Source: Chrysomallon squamiferum
Lineage: Eukaryota > Mollusca > Gastropoda > Neomphalida > Peltospiridae
NCBI GenBank assembly: GCA_012295275.1
Contig: CM022672.1
Location: forward strand, 9,365,404 to 9,429,403
DNA length: 64,000 nucleotides
Direction: 5' to 3'
The notes under the pieces were generated by a model, which was given only the letters and a program-made list of their open reading frames with translations, ran no database searches and had not been told where the DNA came from. Numbering within the stretch: position 1 is the first letter of the stretch; each line of letters opens with the position of its first letter. A program made the translations under genes and the position numbers. Positions 16,501 to 27,702 of the stretch are shown in pieces.

Positions 16501-19500
16501 TAATATATTAAATTTTGTTTAAGTTAGTTAATTCTTAATTATTATTTAAGATGCAATATCATTAAAACCAATATTTTAACCAAATCTTTTTCTGAAACAT
16601 TTATTTGTTTTTATTTTTTATTTTTGATCCAATGTGATAAAAAATATTACTAAATTTTGGGAAGAGTTTTTGAATTTGTTTTGATATTTCTAAATAAAAT
16701 TATCGTTAGCTCTTAATCCTTCAATTTATTAAAACAAAAATAAAATAAAAAAGGTTTTCAAATATAAATAGATATTGTTATTTTAATAATTCTTTTTTAA
16801 ATGGTTAAGTTTGAGAATTTTACAATTTTATCCCCTAAACTGTTGCTTCATTTTCTTTCTTTTCTTTTTATTACTTTTTATTTTTCTGTCACTCTCTCTC
16901 TCTTACTTTTTCAGGTAAACGTGTTCACAGCAATGCTTTCCTCAGTCCAAGGTGGGGTGGGATTTTGATTTACAATGTCCCTTCGCCACCCCAAAACGCC
17001 CCTCTCCCCCACACAGCCAGTGTAGATATGAGACAAATGATGGAAGTTTTCATTACACAGTTACGTTACCTGTTCAACCTACAGTCACAGGTGTGTGTTT
17101 TTATATATCTTAAACTGTTTAATGTGTGTTTTTGAAATATGATGTAACAGTATTATAGACTAATTTTTTAATTATTTTAAAATTCTTTTATAATTTCTTT
17201 AGTTTTTCTTATTATTTATTAACTTTGTTTACTACTGTTATGTTTCCAATCTTTTTCACAATTCTTTCATTTTTTCTTTTTTTAGTCTTTATTTTTTGCT
17301 TGTTTACTTATTTATTTATTTCTTATTAATATGATGATTATTATTTATTAATTTATTTATTAATTTATTTATTTATTTATTTATTTATTTATTTGTGTTA
17401 GTTTTTGTTGTTGTTTTGTTGTTGTTGCTTATTATTTTATTTGTGGTCTGATTCACTTCAATTAAATTTCAGGCATCTCAAGATGTTGTTTTACCTGAAA
17501 TAGGAAATGACGGTGTCACTGAATGGGTAAGTTTTTATCTTTGATTTTTTTCTAGTAAAAATAATTTCTAAGTGCTTTATAAATTACAAAACGTCACAAA
17601 ATAATAGACCATGATTGTTAAAAAATTTTTTTTTTTTTTTTTTTTTTTTTAACTATAATTTAATTTACATTTTGCTTGTGACGTATCATTAGTATTATGG
17701 TTCAGAAAGAAAATATTTTCTTTCAAAGACATTCATTAAAATACAAAAGCTTTAATAATATATATATATGAAGTACTTAGATTTAGAACAGTAAGATCTA
17801 ACCAACGTAAGATAATATTTTTATTTCTTTATTATTATTTTTATTTCTTTATTATTTTTTTTTAGGAACTAGACTCATGGTTAAGGATAATGTGTGTAGA
17901 GAACATAGCAACATCCACAGTGACTCTGCAGTCTCTAGCACAGTTGTTAGGTCAGATCAGCAACATCGTCATCAAGGATGACATAGCCCTAGAGGTAACA
18001 TACAACTTTAATACATACCATTATTTGTAAACTGATTTAACATCATAGTTTTTTAATATTATCATTAATTATTTCTTCCTTTAATTAATATATTAACTTC
18101 AATTGAAAGTGATGAGTTTAGTATTTTAAATATATTTTTAAATTTTACACCATTACTTTTAAAATAGATGTTTTTTTAATATCATTGTTAATTATTTCTT
18201 CGTTTAATGCAAATTAAAATATTATCTTCAATTTAGAGCCATTTGTTCAGTATTTTAAGTATTCTTTAAAAAAATTATTTTAAATCTTTTATAAAATTAC
18301 TTGTTTTTTTTTTAATATTATTGTTAATGATAAACTTCAAGTAAGAATCATTTGTTCAGTATTTTAAATATTTGTTCAAATTTTATTTATTTTATGTTTT
18401 CATATTCAAATTAATTCCTTCACTTTGCATCATAGACTGAATCTTAACTAGACAATAGTATTTAATTTTAAATTTTCTTTTGTACCCAAACCCCTGAGTT
18501 GATGTGTTTATTACTTAGAAATGGCTAAAGAGTAATTCAGTTGAAACTTGCTTTACTTTGTTTTATATTACATACATTTAAAAAAAAAAAAAAAAAAAAA
18601 AATCAAAAACCAACAAAACTGGAAACAGAAATTTAATTCCTCATGTTAAATAAAAGGGATTTAAAAGATAAGAGTTGATTTTAAAAAATGTTCAAATATT
18701 TTTTTTTGTTTTATTCCCATCTTTTCAGAAATTATTCTGTCCTTCATTTTCTAAGTTAAACTTATGAACATTTTATTCCACTGTGACATTATTCTTTTTA
18801 TTTTATTTTACAGGTGGAGTTGGCTGTCAGCAATGTCAAACAGGCAAAAAAGCATTTGGCTGAAGGGAATTTGGAGGAAGCTTTCTTGGCTTCAAGAGAT
18901 GCAGTTTCTGAATCCGGTAAAATAAATTGGGTCTTGTGGGTTCTTAGTATCTTTAGGGTGAATTATTATGAAAAGTTCTAAGTTAAAAATTGGTATTGGA
19001 ATTTTTAAACACAGGCTTGTTGTAATAATATATCATATAATTTTATTTTATTTTGTTTTATTTATTTTAACTATTCCTTCATTATATCTTGTCAGTTATG
19101 GAGAAAAAGATAAACTAGGGGAGATAACCTAGAAAGAATTCATATTATTCAGTTCATAAGTCTAACTGGTAAAATTTTCAAATTGTTTTCATTTTTTTTA
19201 TTAGTTAATGAAAATAGAAAGATTTCAGAGTATTTAATTTATTTATTTATTTTTTTATATATTCCTTTATTTTTTTCTCCAGAAAAAGCTTTCTTTGATC
19301 CTTCTCTGCTGGAGTTGCTTTATTTCCCAGAAGATCAAAAGTAAGTACTCAGAATTCTATTATTTTTATTTTCTATTTATTTATTATTATTTATTTTTAG
19401 GTAGGGGCAGTTTTATTATTTTAATTATTTACAATGATCTGTAACAAGAATTAATTATGTAATTGTTTTCTTTTCATCATACAAAAATGTAACAGTATTT

Positions 19501-19672
19501 GCTTTTTATTTGTGTATTTCACCACAGGATAACAGATAATTATAAAATAATTTCATTTTTCAGATTTGCCATTTACATTCCACTGTTCCTGCCCATTAGC
19601 ATTCCTGTTTTAACTACTGTCATACAAGGAGTAAAATGGCTGAGAAAAAGACATAAAGATAAACAAGAATAG
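10595..19672 (+). CDS. PIGS: GPI transamidase component PIG-S (16 exons, complete)
   Basis: Exons: 10595-10622, 11072-11211, 11653-11746, 12252-12353, 12863-13009, 13560-13669, 14280-14400, 14719-14780, 15332-15446, 15872-15961, 16915-17090, 17473-17526, 17866-17994, 18814-18916, 19283-19340, 19564-19672. All junctions are AG/GT and phase-compatible; the total is 1638 nt, 545 residues (vertebrate PIG-S is about 555). PIG-S is an ER-membrane subunit of the complex that attaches GPI anchors to proteins. Diagnostic stretches: an N-terminal membrane segment (about residues 16-34) ending [12 protein letters not shown], followed by LPYSDIS; the WGGILIYN stretch encoded in exon 11; and a C-terminal membrane helix (about 511-533) followed by a basic tail, [11 protein letters not shown]. 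Most of the protein should lie in the ER lumen between the two helices. The ATG at 10595 is chosen because it opens a short cytosolic tail in frame with exon 2. Odd feature: several exon edges have decayed tandem copies in neighbouring introns (see other entries). The coding sequence itself is undamaged. Confidence 0.96.
11713..12140 (+). repeat. Four-copy tandem repeat spanning PIGS exon 3 end and intron 3
   Basis: The unit covers the last codons of exon 3 (LSTGLQ), the donor site and downstream intron. The shared GGATT core recurs at 11728, 11839, 11949 and 12064, so the period is 110-115 bp. Copy 2 still reads GACTTACCAACTGGATTAC followed by AAAG and a GTAAAT-type donor. All copies share a following 'acttactattcatac'-like segment, increasingly eroded in copies 3 and 4. 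Only copy 1 is part of the true exon. Confidence 0.85.
14188..14247 (+). pseudogene. Decayed tandem copy of the PIGS exon 7 start
   Basis: It sits 92 bp upstream of the real exon 7 (14280). It has the same acceptor context (TTTTCACAG) and begins L-D-K-E-S-V-K, against L-D-K-E-S-M-R in the real exon. After 19 codons it hits TAA at 14245-14247, and no donor is evident. It is a splice decoy, or an exon fragment left by a local duplication. Confidence 0.8.
15161..15360 (+). repeat. Tandem copies of the PIGS exon 9 start and acceptor
   Basis: The exon 9 opening, GTATTGTTTTTCACTGGACT (15332), recurs upstream as diverged versions at about 15161, 15204 and 15275. Each is followed by an 'agaatattttatt'-like segment, and two of the units are followed by a 'taatattt(c)ag'-like acceptor. 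Spacing is 43, 71 and 57 bp; a TA microsatellite has grown in one unit. Only the last copy leads into a full exon. Confidence 0.8.
18048..18390 (+). repeat. Three-copy tandem repeat in PIGS intron 13
   Basis: Units start at about 18048, 18170 and 18303 with a G-T-run-AATAT motif, and each later contains 'tcagtattttaaatat' or a close variant (period 122-133 bp). The whole array is AT-rich and intronic, and the copies have many small differences. Confidence 0.75.
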
Positions 19673-20190
19673 ACCTTAGTTTTCAATATAATTATTTCTA
19701 ATTTAAAGTGTTCTTTTTTTAAATATTTTTATTATTTTAATTTTTTCTTACTTGTTTTTTCTTTATTTATATATATATATATTTTTTGTATTATTTTCGT
19801 CATACAAAATGTAAAGTGGCTAAGAAAAAGATGAACAAGAATATATTTTAGTTCTTTTTATAATTATTATGATATGAACAATTTAAAGATGTTTTTTTTT
19901 TGGTTTCTGTTTAATTTTTATCATACGAGATGTAAAGTGGATGAGAAAAAGAAATATGAACAAGAATAAACTTTGGTTTTCATTATTTATAATTATTACT
20001 ATCTGACAACTTAAGGGAGCTTTTGTATTACTTTTGTCATACAAGATATAAAGTAGCTGATATAATGACAGATAAACAAGAATATATATTTAGTTCTTTT
20101 TATAATTATTACTGTCCGACAACTTAAAGTGTGCTTTTGAATTATTTTTGTCATACAAAGTAAAATGTCTGAGAAACACTTCAGTTTACT
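19619..20190 (+). repeat. Five-copy tandem repeat of the PIGS terminal exon and 3' flank
   Basis: CATACAAGGAGTAAAATGGC in the last exon (19621) recurs as diverged versions at 19801, 19922, 20039 and 20152. Most are followed by a 'gaacaagaata' equivalent of the C-terminal KQE-stop and by shared 3' flank ('ataattattactatctgacaact'-like). Intervals are 180, 121, 117 and 113 bp. Only the first copy is in the reading frame; the others probably lie in the 3' UTR or just beyond. Confidence 0.85.
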
Positions 20191-20868
20191 ATCTCAACAG
20201 TATCAAGGATTTTTTATTTCTTTCAATTCTATTTCAAAATATATATATATATATACACATATACACTTTTTCTTTTTTTGTGTGTGTTTGGCATATTATC
20301 TATACTAGTTTCTTTATTTTATTTTTAAATACAATACAATTATACATTTTATATAAATTTTATTGATATGTTGTTTTGTTTTGGGTTTTTCTCTTTTTTT
20401 GTAGTTTATTTATTTTTTTATTTATTTTTATATTTATTTCATGGTTTCATTTTTATTTTTTATTATTTATTTTATAACATTGAAATGGTTCCGTTTTTAA
20501 TTTCCATTTTAGTATATTACAATGTCATGTATGAAATAACTGTATATTAAATACACATATGTCATGTATGATGAATGCATGTGTGAGTTTGGTTATATTT
20601 GGTTTTTTCAGTTTGTGAGAATGCGAGTGTTTGAAGTGATATGATGATGACATCACCTAGCACAGTGTTAGAACAAAATTCATTGTTTTATTTTACTAGC
20701 ATTGTACATTGTTTAAAATCACCAACATTGAGATCACTGTTTATAATTTGTATGATTAGTCTTTGTAATAGATAATAGATAATACATCATTTCCATTTGC
20801 TTGTAATTATGTTGTGTTGTATATTTAAAATAATGATTAAATATTCGTTATCAGTCCTATTATATATT

Positions 20869-20901
<33 letters not shown>

Positions 20902-21395
20902 ATAAAAGCGAATGTTATAATAATGACATTGTTTTATAAAAAGAAAAAATTTTTCTCCATGTGTTTATGTGGAAAGTGAAAGCGAGACTATCATCGATTA
21001 ACAAGAAGAAATCCTCGGTATGCACACTCCCATAGACAGGACCAGTAGTACAGGACTGACTGACACCGGAAATAGCCTGTTGAAAAGAACTCATCTTGCA
21101 TTCAGCAATAACTCAGACCACCACAAAAAAACAAAATAAATAAATAAATAAAAAATAAAACAACTTCTTGGCAGATAATGAAAATAATTACAGCGTGTAA
21201 TTAAAAAGATGATTTCCATTACGTCCAGCTATTCAGAAATGAAATAGCTCACAAAATAATTCATGTTGCTTTCTGAGTCATCTAATTGCATAATTATTTT
21301 AACATAGAACTGAAGTAATGGTAATGAATGCCCAAGTATAACTTCTGATGGGACTCTTGAAAAGAGTCATAACGAGATTTCGGACTTTTCTTCTT
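20191..21395. other. PIGS 3' flank and spacer
   Basis: TTTA-rich low-complexity sequence to about 20550, poly-T at 20871-20897, then ordinary AT-rich sequence. No gene is seen. Open frames at 20148-20979 encode only F/Y/I-rich peptides. Confidence 0.5.
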
Positions 21396-21399
21396 CGCA

Positions 21400-22750
21400 C
21401 GAATAGTCAATGACAAACAGAGTAAAGATATTCAAGGTGATTTATTCGCAGTCCTGGCCAAGGTTTCTGTTCACTGGGTCTTCCAGTAACAGAGCCTTGA
21501 GAAAATTATCAGCTTTTGCATTACAAAAAGGACTCGCTAGTTTGGCCGGTCTGCCCAAACATGAAGTTGAAGGCACAGTTTCTGGGGGTGTTCTCATTGT
21601 TAATGAAAGTCACATCTCATAAAACTATACTCATACTCTATGTTCGGTTTATTTAGCTCCTCGCAATCCTTTCAATTTTAAACCTAAAGACGTTCAAGAT
21701 CAAATAATCCGACTTCTATCTCCCTTTATTCTGAATGGGAGATTTCAGTGGTCATGATACCTTGTGGGGTTGTGAAGAGGTTAATAATACAAGCTAACAA
21801 TTGGAAAACTTAATTTTCAAAAATTACCTGATTCTTTTTTATGAAGGTGTACATATTTTCATTGTGCAATTGGTATGTTCACGTCAATAGATTTAACCCT
21901 TTGCAGTCCATCGGTTTATCTTGATTTCTCTTCGGAAATTGGGCCTGATTCTTGTGGTAGTGACCACTTTTCAATTTTTTTGGAGAATGATGGACCACCT
22001 TCTCTTGAAGAGTTCAAAGATGGATGCTGATGAAGGCAAACTGGGATAAATTCCGATATCTATGCAGCACTGTCCTGCACCAAACTGCGTATGATGACGA
22101 TCCCATGTCCATGTTTACTTCCATCTTGAAGAACATCGCAGAAGAAACTTTTCTTAAGACTTCGGTGGTACCAGAACGTTGTAAAGATACAATTAATGAA
22201 CGCATCAGGGCCCTTGAAAGATTCAAACGAGAGCCAAATGAGGGCAACCTGAATTCTTATAGTATTACTAGAGCTAAGGGATGCATCAACTCCCAAACAT
22301 CAGTCAAATCTCTGAGGAACAGGATCCGAAAAATTAAGGAAGGGAATCCAGTACCACTGTCCACCATTTGTCTGTCAATGATAATGTACTGGCAGATAGC
22401 CTTTCTCATTATTCTTTTTCTTTCAGTACAGATGATTTCATATATGTACGTAATGAAGCTGAAAAGCAGACTATTAATTTTTCATCTGAAAATGCGAAAG
22501 TATAAAATATGCACTTCTCAGTAGAAGAGTTGCAGGATAGTCTACATGGACACTTCAGCAGCCCAGATGAAATACACTATCAGCTTCTTAAATATTTACA
22601 CAGCTCATCTCTCTTGCTTCTTCTACGGATTTTTAATAAAATATAGATTTCTGGTGACTTTCCTTCTAACTGGGGCACTGTTAGTGTACTCTGACAGTTT
22701 GCCATGTTTTGGTGGAATGCAGTCCTTTTGCAGAGACAAGGAATGATATA
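21400..22750 (+). mobile_element. Decayed Jockey-like non-LTR retrotransposon (LINE), internally deleted
   Basis: 21410-21622 reads like the ORF1 (gag) product of Jockey-group elements (WPRFLFTGSSSN, then a KLSAFALQKGLASLAG stretch and a hydrophobic strand). It passes within about 30 bp into ORF2 endonuclease sequence: VYLAPRNPFNFKPKD at about 21640-21690, and a broken GDFSGHD-LWGC at about 21739-21778 (the catalytic GDFN strand). SIDLTLCSPSVYLDF follows at about 21887-21930, and the CGSDHF catalytic motif at about 21950-21975. The linker 22024-22370 is open for 166 codons. Near 22590 comes the pre-RT sequence (SPDEIHYQLLKYL), and near 22650 the RT entrance (ISGDFPSNWG). It ends around 22750 before the palm domain. 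Several frameshifts and stops are present; it is not functional. Confidence 0.85.
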
Positions 22751-22973
22751 TTTGATATATATTATGTAGTGGAATGTTGTAGATTCCATATAAATCTTTT
22801 TATAATAAATATTAAATTTCATTTAAATGCAATAGTTTAATATTGGCGTCTTTAATAAACCATCCTAAATACTGCTGCTTTTTCAAATTTCTAGAAATTT
22901 TAAATTTCAGTCCAAGATTTGATTAGTCACCTTCTTGTCTAATTGGTTCATTTTTATTTCTGTAGTTGTACAT

Positions 22974-23012
<39 letters not shown>

Positions 23013-23119
23013 TTATTTTGTTCTAAATAAATCAATTTAACGATATGTTTCATGATCATTCGGAAACATTATATATACAGATCAATTAATCTTGGATTAT
23101 ATTAAGGTGATCATTGAAA

Positions 23120-23625
23120 GAAAAACGACCAGAATGAATAAATAAAGAAAGAGAGAGTAGAGAAAGAAGAAGAAATTAGAGCCAAATAATAAGAAGAGAA
23201 AGTGAAATAAATGAGAAAGATAAAAGGAAACGAACAAGTGAGAGATCGAAGAAAAGAATGAAGAAATAAAAGAGGTAAAGGATGAAAGAAAGAAAGAATA
23301 AAAAAAGATAAATAAAAGGAAGCCTGAAGGATAAACAGAATTAAGAAAAAAATTATTAAAAAAAAATCAGGAAATAGATATCAAAAAATTTAAATTAAGT
23401 TAAAGAAACAAAACAAATAATAATAATAATTAAAATTTAAAAGAAAAAAATAAAAATAAACAAAACAAATAAATAATAATAATTAAAATTAAAAAAAAAA
23501 AAAATAAAGTTAAATAAATAATTAAAAAAATAAATAAATAAATAAAAAAAAAAAAAATAATAATAATTAAAAATAATAAAAAACAAAAACAAAAACAAAG
23601 CCTTAAAAAAAAAAAAATAAAAAAT
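23120..23625 (+). repeat. A/G-rich strand-asymmetric block
   Basis: About 500 bp with almost no pyrimidines on the plus strand apart from scattered T. It grades from GAAAGA-type to AAAT-type units. It may be an old, degraded microsatellite. Confidence 0.7.
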
Positions 23626-24114
23626 AACTTCTCATGTTACATATCGAAAAATCGACAATGCTGTAACCTAAACCAAAGAATCGTTTTATCCGCAAGTCCC
23701 GTTATTAACATTTTCATCATCAACTGTTCAGTTTGACCTTACCGTACCGTTCGTTATCTGAGCGAGTGAAAAATTGTCTTGCGTAGAACAACCGGCGGCT
23801 AATCTCATTGTTATCTTGTTTTTGTCTTTTGTCTTTTCTGTTCGCAACTGAAAAGACTAATTGCATCCAGAGGCAACAGTCAGATGCTGCTTCTGTAAAA
23901 TAAATGGCCAAACAAGAATGTAAAAATAATGATGATGGTAATGATGATGATGGTGTGGTAATAATAATAATAGCCAATGTATTAACAACAACAACCGTAA
24001 TGATGAAAATGATGATGATGATAATAATAATCTCTATGTTTCAATAAATGGGTGCATATGTATATATGAATGTATGTTTGTATGTACGTATGCATGGGGT
24101 GTAAATATGTGATA

Positions 24115-24116
<2 letters not shown>

Positions 24117-24177
<61 letters not shown>

Positions 24178-24190
24178 GTTGTTGTTGTTG
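24117..24190. repeat. (ATT)n then (TTG)n microsatellite
   Basis: About 20 ATT units change into TTG units near 24177. Confidence 0.9.
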
Positions 24191-26156
24191 TTAATGTTGT
24201 TGTTCTTGTGTTTGTATATATGTGCGTTTAGGTATATATCGATACATGTTTGTATGTACGTATATCTCTAAGTATATATCTGTATGGAATTTATTATATA
24301 AAAAAAAAAATTTGGTTTAGAAGGACTAGATGTTTTCTTTCCATCATATTCCGGTACATGTACTAGAAATGTCGTCGACGCCGTCATCCGGGTAATGATG
24401 TGAACAAATGGGCCGACACAGACGCCGAATTGAGAAAAGCCAAGTAAGCGACAGGAAAATAACCCAAAACTGCTGTCTTGAGGTGTGTGAACAGAGGTAA
24501 AAATAATCTGAAAATTACGTCAAATTGTGCTTGAAATGTTATCTGTTTTCTAAAGACGCGATGCTGGGAAATTCTAGCCGTTTCGTGGGAGAAAAAGAAC
24601 AAAAAATCAGACAGATGTATATAAAATAAGAATTGCTGGAAAATATATAGTTTAAAAATAAGAAGAATTTCAAGTAAGACCGATTGACCGAGTCAATGAA
24701 TAGCTGTACGAGTCTGACTAATTTACTGAAAGATTACCGGTAGGCTGACTGGATGACTGACACACTGACCGATTTAATGACTGACTGACTGACCGACTGA
24801 CTGACCGACTGACAAACTAATTTACTGACCAAGCAAGTAACTGACTAAATGGCTGGATGGATGAACAGACAACGATAGCATGGTATATTTTAATGTTTAA
24901 AATATAACGATTTTTTAAATATTTACATATTTAATTTATTTATTTAATATTATTATTATTATTATTTGTGTGTGTATGCGTTGTTATGAAAGAGAAAACC
25001 CGATTCTGATATTACGGTGCCTATTTTTACTACCAGTAATGTATTTTTAAATATATACATTATTTAATACATTTTATGTAGTCAGTTTGAAAAATAAGTA
25101 AATAAATAATAATGATCGATCGATAGATAGATAGATAGACAGATAGATACACTGATTCATCCATTCACTGACTGACTAATAAACAGACAGATAGACAGAC
25201 AGTGGAAAGTGGAAAGCGAAACAGACGTACTCTCCAGGAATGAACCTATGAGATACCACGCTTCAGGCGAAGTCTAACAGAATGAAACACAGACTGGTCA
25301 TAAGTGGTAAGTGATAGAAGAAAATTCTGTCCTTGTTTAGAGACACTGCGTGGTCTTTAGTCTGTGTTTACATTCGTTTTTTTCTTTTATTATTATTTAT
25401 TCATATTCCTCTGTCGTTTTTCTTTATTATTATTGTTCTTTATCACGATAAGAATGCTGCAGTCTATGACCGTTGAGCTTTCAAAAGCGTGTAAAGTTTT
25501 ATTTAAGCGCCTGTATGTAATTATTTATGAACAGTTTTGTAGACACAAAACAATAAAGCTATTATCTTCATTTCTTTAGTTACTAATCATTATTTGTATT
25601 TTTTTTTTTTTTTTTTTTTTTGGGTGTGGTTGTGTTGTGGGGTGAGTTTGGATTTTTTGCTGTCGCAATGTATTTTCTGAATACTGTTTGACAAAAGAAA
25701 ACAAACAAACAAACAAACAAAAAACAACACAAAAAACAAAAAAAAAAAAAAAACACAAAAAACAAACAAACATGGAAAATAGATATGGTGTTATGCATGA
25801 CTGGTCAACCGATCAATAGACCCTATTCATTGCTGTTTCAATTACGTGGAGTTTTTTTTTTTTCCATTCCAGCCACTGCACAGCGATATATTATGTGTTC
25901 CTGTCTATGGGTAGGTAAAAAAAAGAAAAAAAAAAAAAAAAAAAACGCTACTGCTTATCGATCATATTAGCTGATAATGTTTTTCCTGTCTCTATAACCA
26001 CGTAACTGACACTTAATAACCGTTCATTATAAAACTCGTGTTCAAGTGACGTTAAAAATGAATTAATCAAACAACTGATTTGGAAATAGGACTATTTTAA
26101 CATTTATTTGTCGTTCATTGCAGAGTAGTACATTCTCAGATTCTGTATATATATGT

Positions 26157-26159
<3 letters not shown>

Positions 26160-26234
<75 letters not shown>

Positions 26235-26256
26235 TATATACATATATATATATATA
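26160..26256. repeat. (GA)n followed by (TA)n
   Basis: A pure GA array of about 74 bp followed by interrupted TA units. Open frames across it give poly-RE or poly-SL on opposite strands and are artefacts. Confidence 0.95.
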
Positions 26257-27487
26257 CACATTCATACCCACCCACCCACCCATCCACCCTACCCACACAC
26301 ACGTTTTATGCATAAATGTATGCATAAATGTATGTATGCGTGTGTGCATTTGTGTGTGTACGTGCACATAAAATTCATATATCACTATAAGGTCATTCCG
26401 AGTTGTCAAGGGAACATTACTATAACTGGGCTTCATTAGAACGGAAATTAATATTAGTTTTCCTGTACATGGTCTGGAGATTAATGACGTAACTAATATC
26501 TGTAGCAACCATAACCCTGTAGCCTAAAGTCTATTTTTGAGACTGATGGTGATAATAACATTTAGGTACAGCCATCTTCAGTTATCTGTTTTTCAAATGC
26601 TGTTGGGTTTTTTTAGCGCGAAGAAAATGTTTGTTTTTGCACGTTATTTCCTTTCACAGTGTTTTTATCGCGTACCAAATTTAGCGTTATTGAGCTTTTA
26701 TAGCGCAGTAAGATGTCGCTAATGATGATGATGTCGTAGTTATAACGATCGTTTAGTTCTGGACGCAAATTGATAAAACGCCACAGAATGTGGACGATTA
26801 TGTAAATTGTTCAGAATGTATTTACTCTTTCAAGACATTTTGTACCTTGTAATTAATGTCTTGCTTCTGATTGAGAAATCACTGTAGAGATGATTATTAT
26901 TATTATTATTATTATTAGTTTGTTTGTTTGTTTGTTTGATTTTATTTGATTTTATTTATTTATTACAGTCTTGTGAATATTTATCTTGATTGAAAAATGT
27001 ATTTTATGAAAATCTCATTTCGAGCAAAGGTCACACTTGAACGAAAAAAAAAAAAAAATAAAAAAAAAAGAGGTTTGGATAAACCAGACTTAATTAATAG
27101 TGACTGATCGCTAGTCGGCTATCTGTGGCCCATTGTGGGGAAACTTCGTCAGTGAGGGAATTAGCTTTAACGCTGAAGCCCAGCGTACAAAGAAAGAATG
27201 GAACAAAATTGTATCAATAACGTGCACACCGTCTCTGGGCCATGCTCACAACCTGACACCAATTCTTCTAATAATTTTCACAGAGTTGGCCTAAAGAAAT
27301 TTTTTTTTTTTTTCCACTGCTGCAAGAAAAAAAAAAAGTAATTTTCGCCAGCTATTGTGATGCTGTTGAGTTAACTGAAAACTGGACGGGTGAATAAGAC
27401 AAGTGATATGTAAGCTTTTAAACTCGGCTATCATCCGTCGATGATGATGTTGAAGTAATGTGACATAAATATAATTAAGACCGTGGA

Positions 27488-27702
27488 CTCCGTCTTAATA
27501 TAATCAATCAGTGTTTTTTTTTTAACGAATGAAGAATCAGTTTTTCTTTTTACTTAATGTTGACAATAAACTCAGTTTTAATATAATCAAACGCTTCTTA
27601 ACAAATGAAGAGTCAACATTACTTTTTACTTAATGTTGACAGTTGTCTCAGTTTTGATACAATGATTCACTGTTTAGCAAGTGAAGGATCAGCTTTACTT
27701 TA
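27488..27702 (+). repeat. Three-copy tandem duplication (75-83 bp unit)
   Basis: Units begin CTCCGTCTTAATATAATCA (27488), CTCAGTTTTAATATAATCA (27571) and CTCAGTTTTGATACAATGA (27646). The first two share 'tttttacttaatgttgaca' near their ends. Function unknown; no open frame. Confidence 0.85.

Noticed and set aside
22024-22524. 166-codon frame as a possible host gene
   Set aside because: It lies between endonuclease and RT sequence of a Jockey-like LINE in the same orientation and is part of that element.
26104-26508. 134-codon minus-strand frame
   Set aside because: Mostly GA/TA/CA repeats read as S-L and H-T; no splice or domain support.
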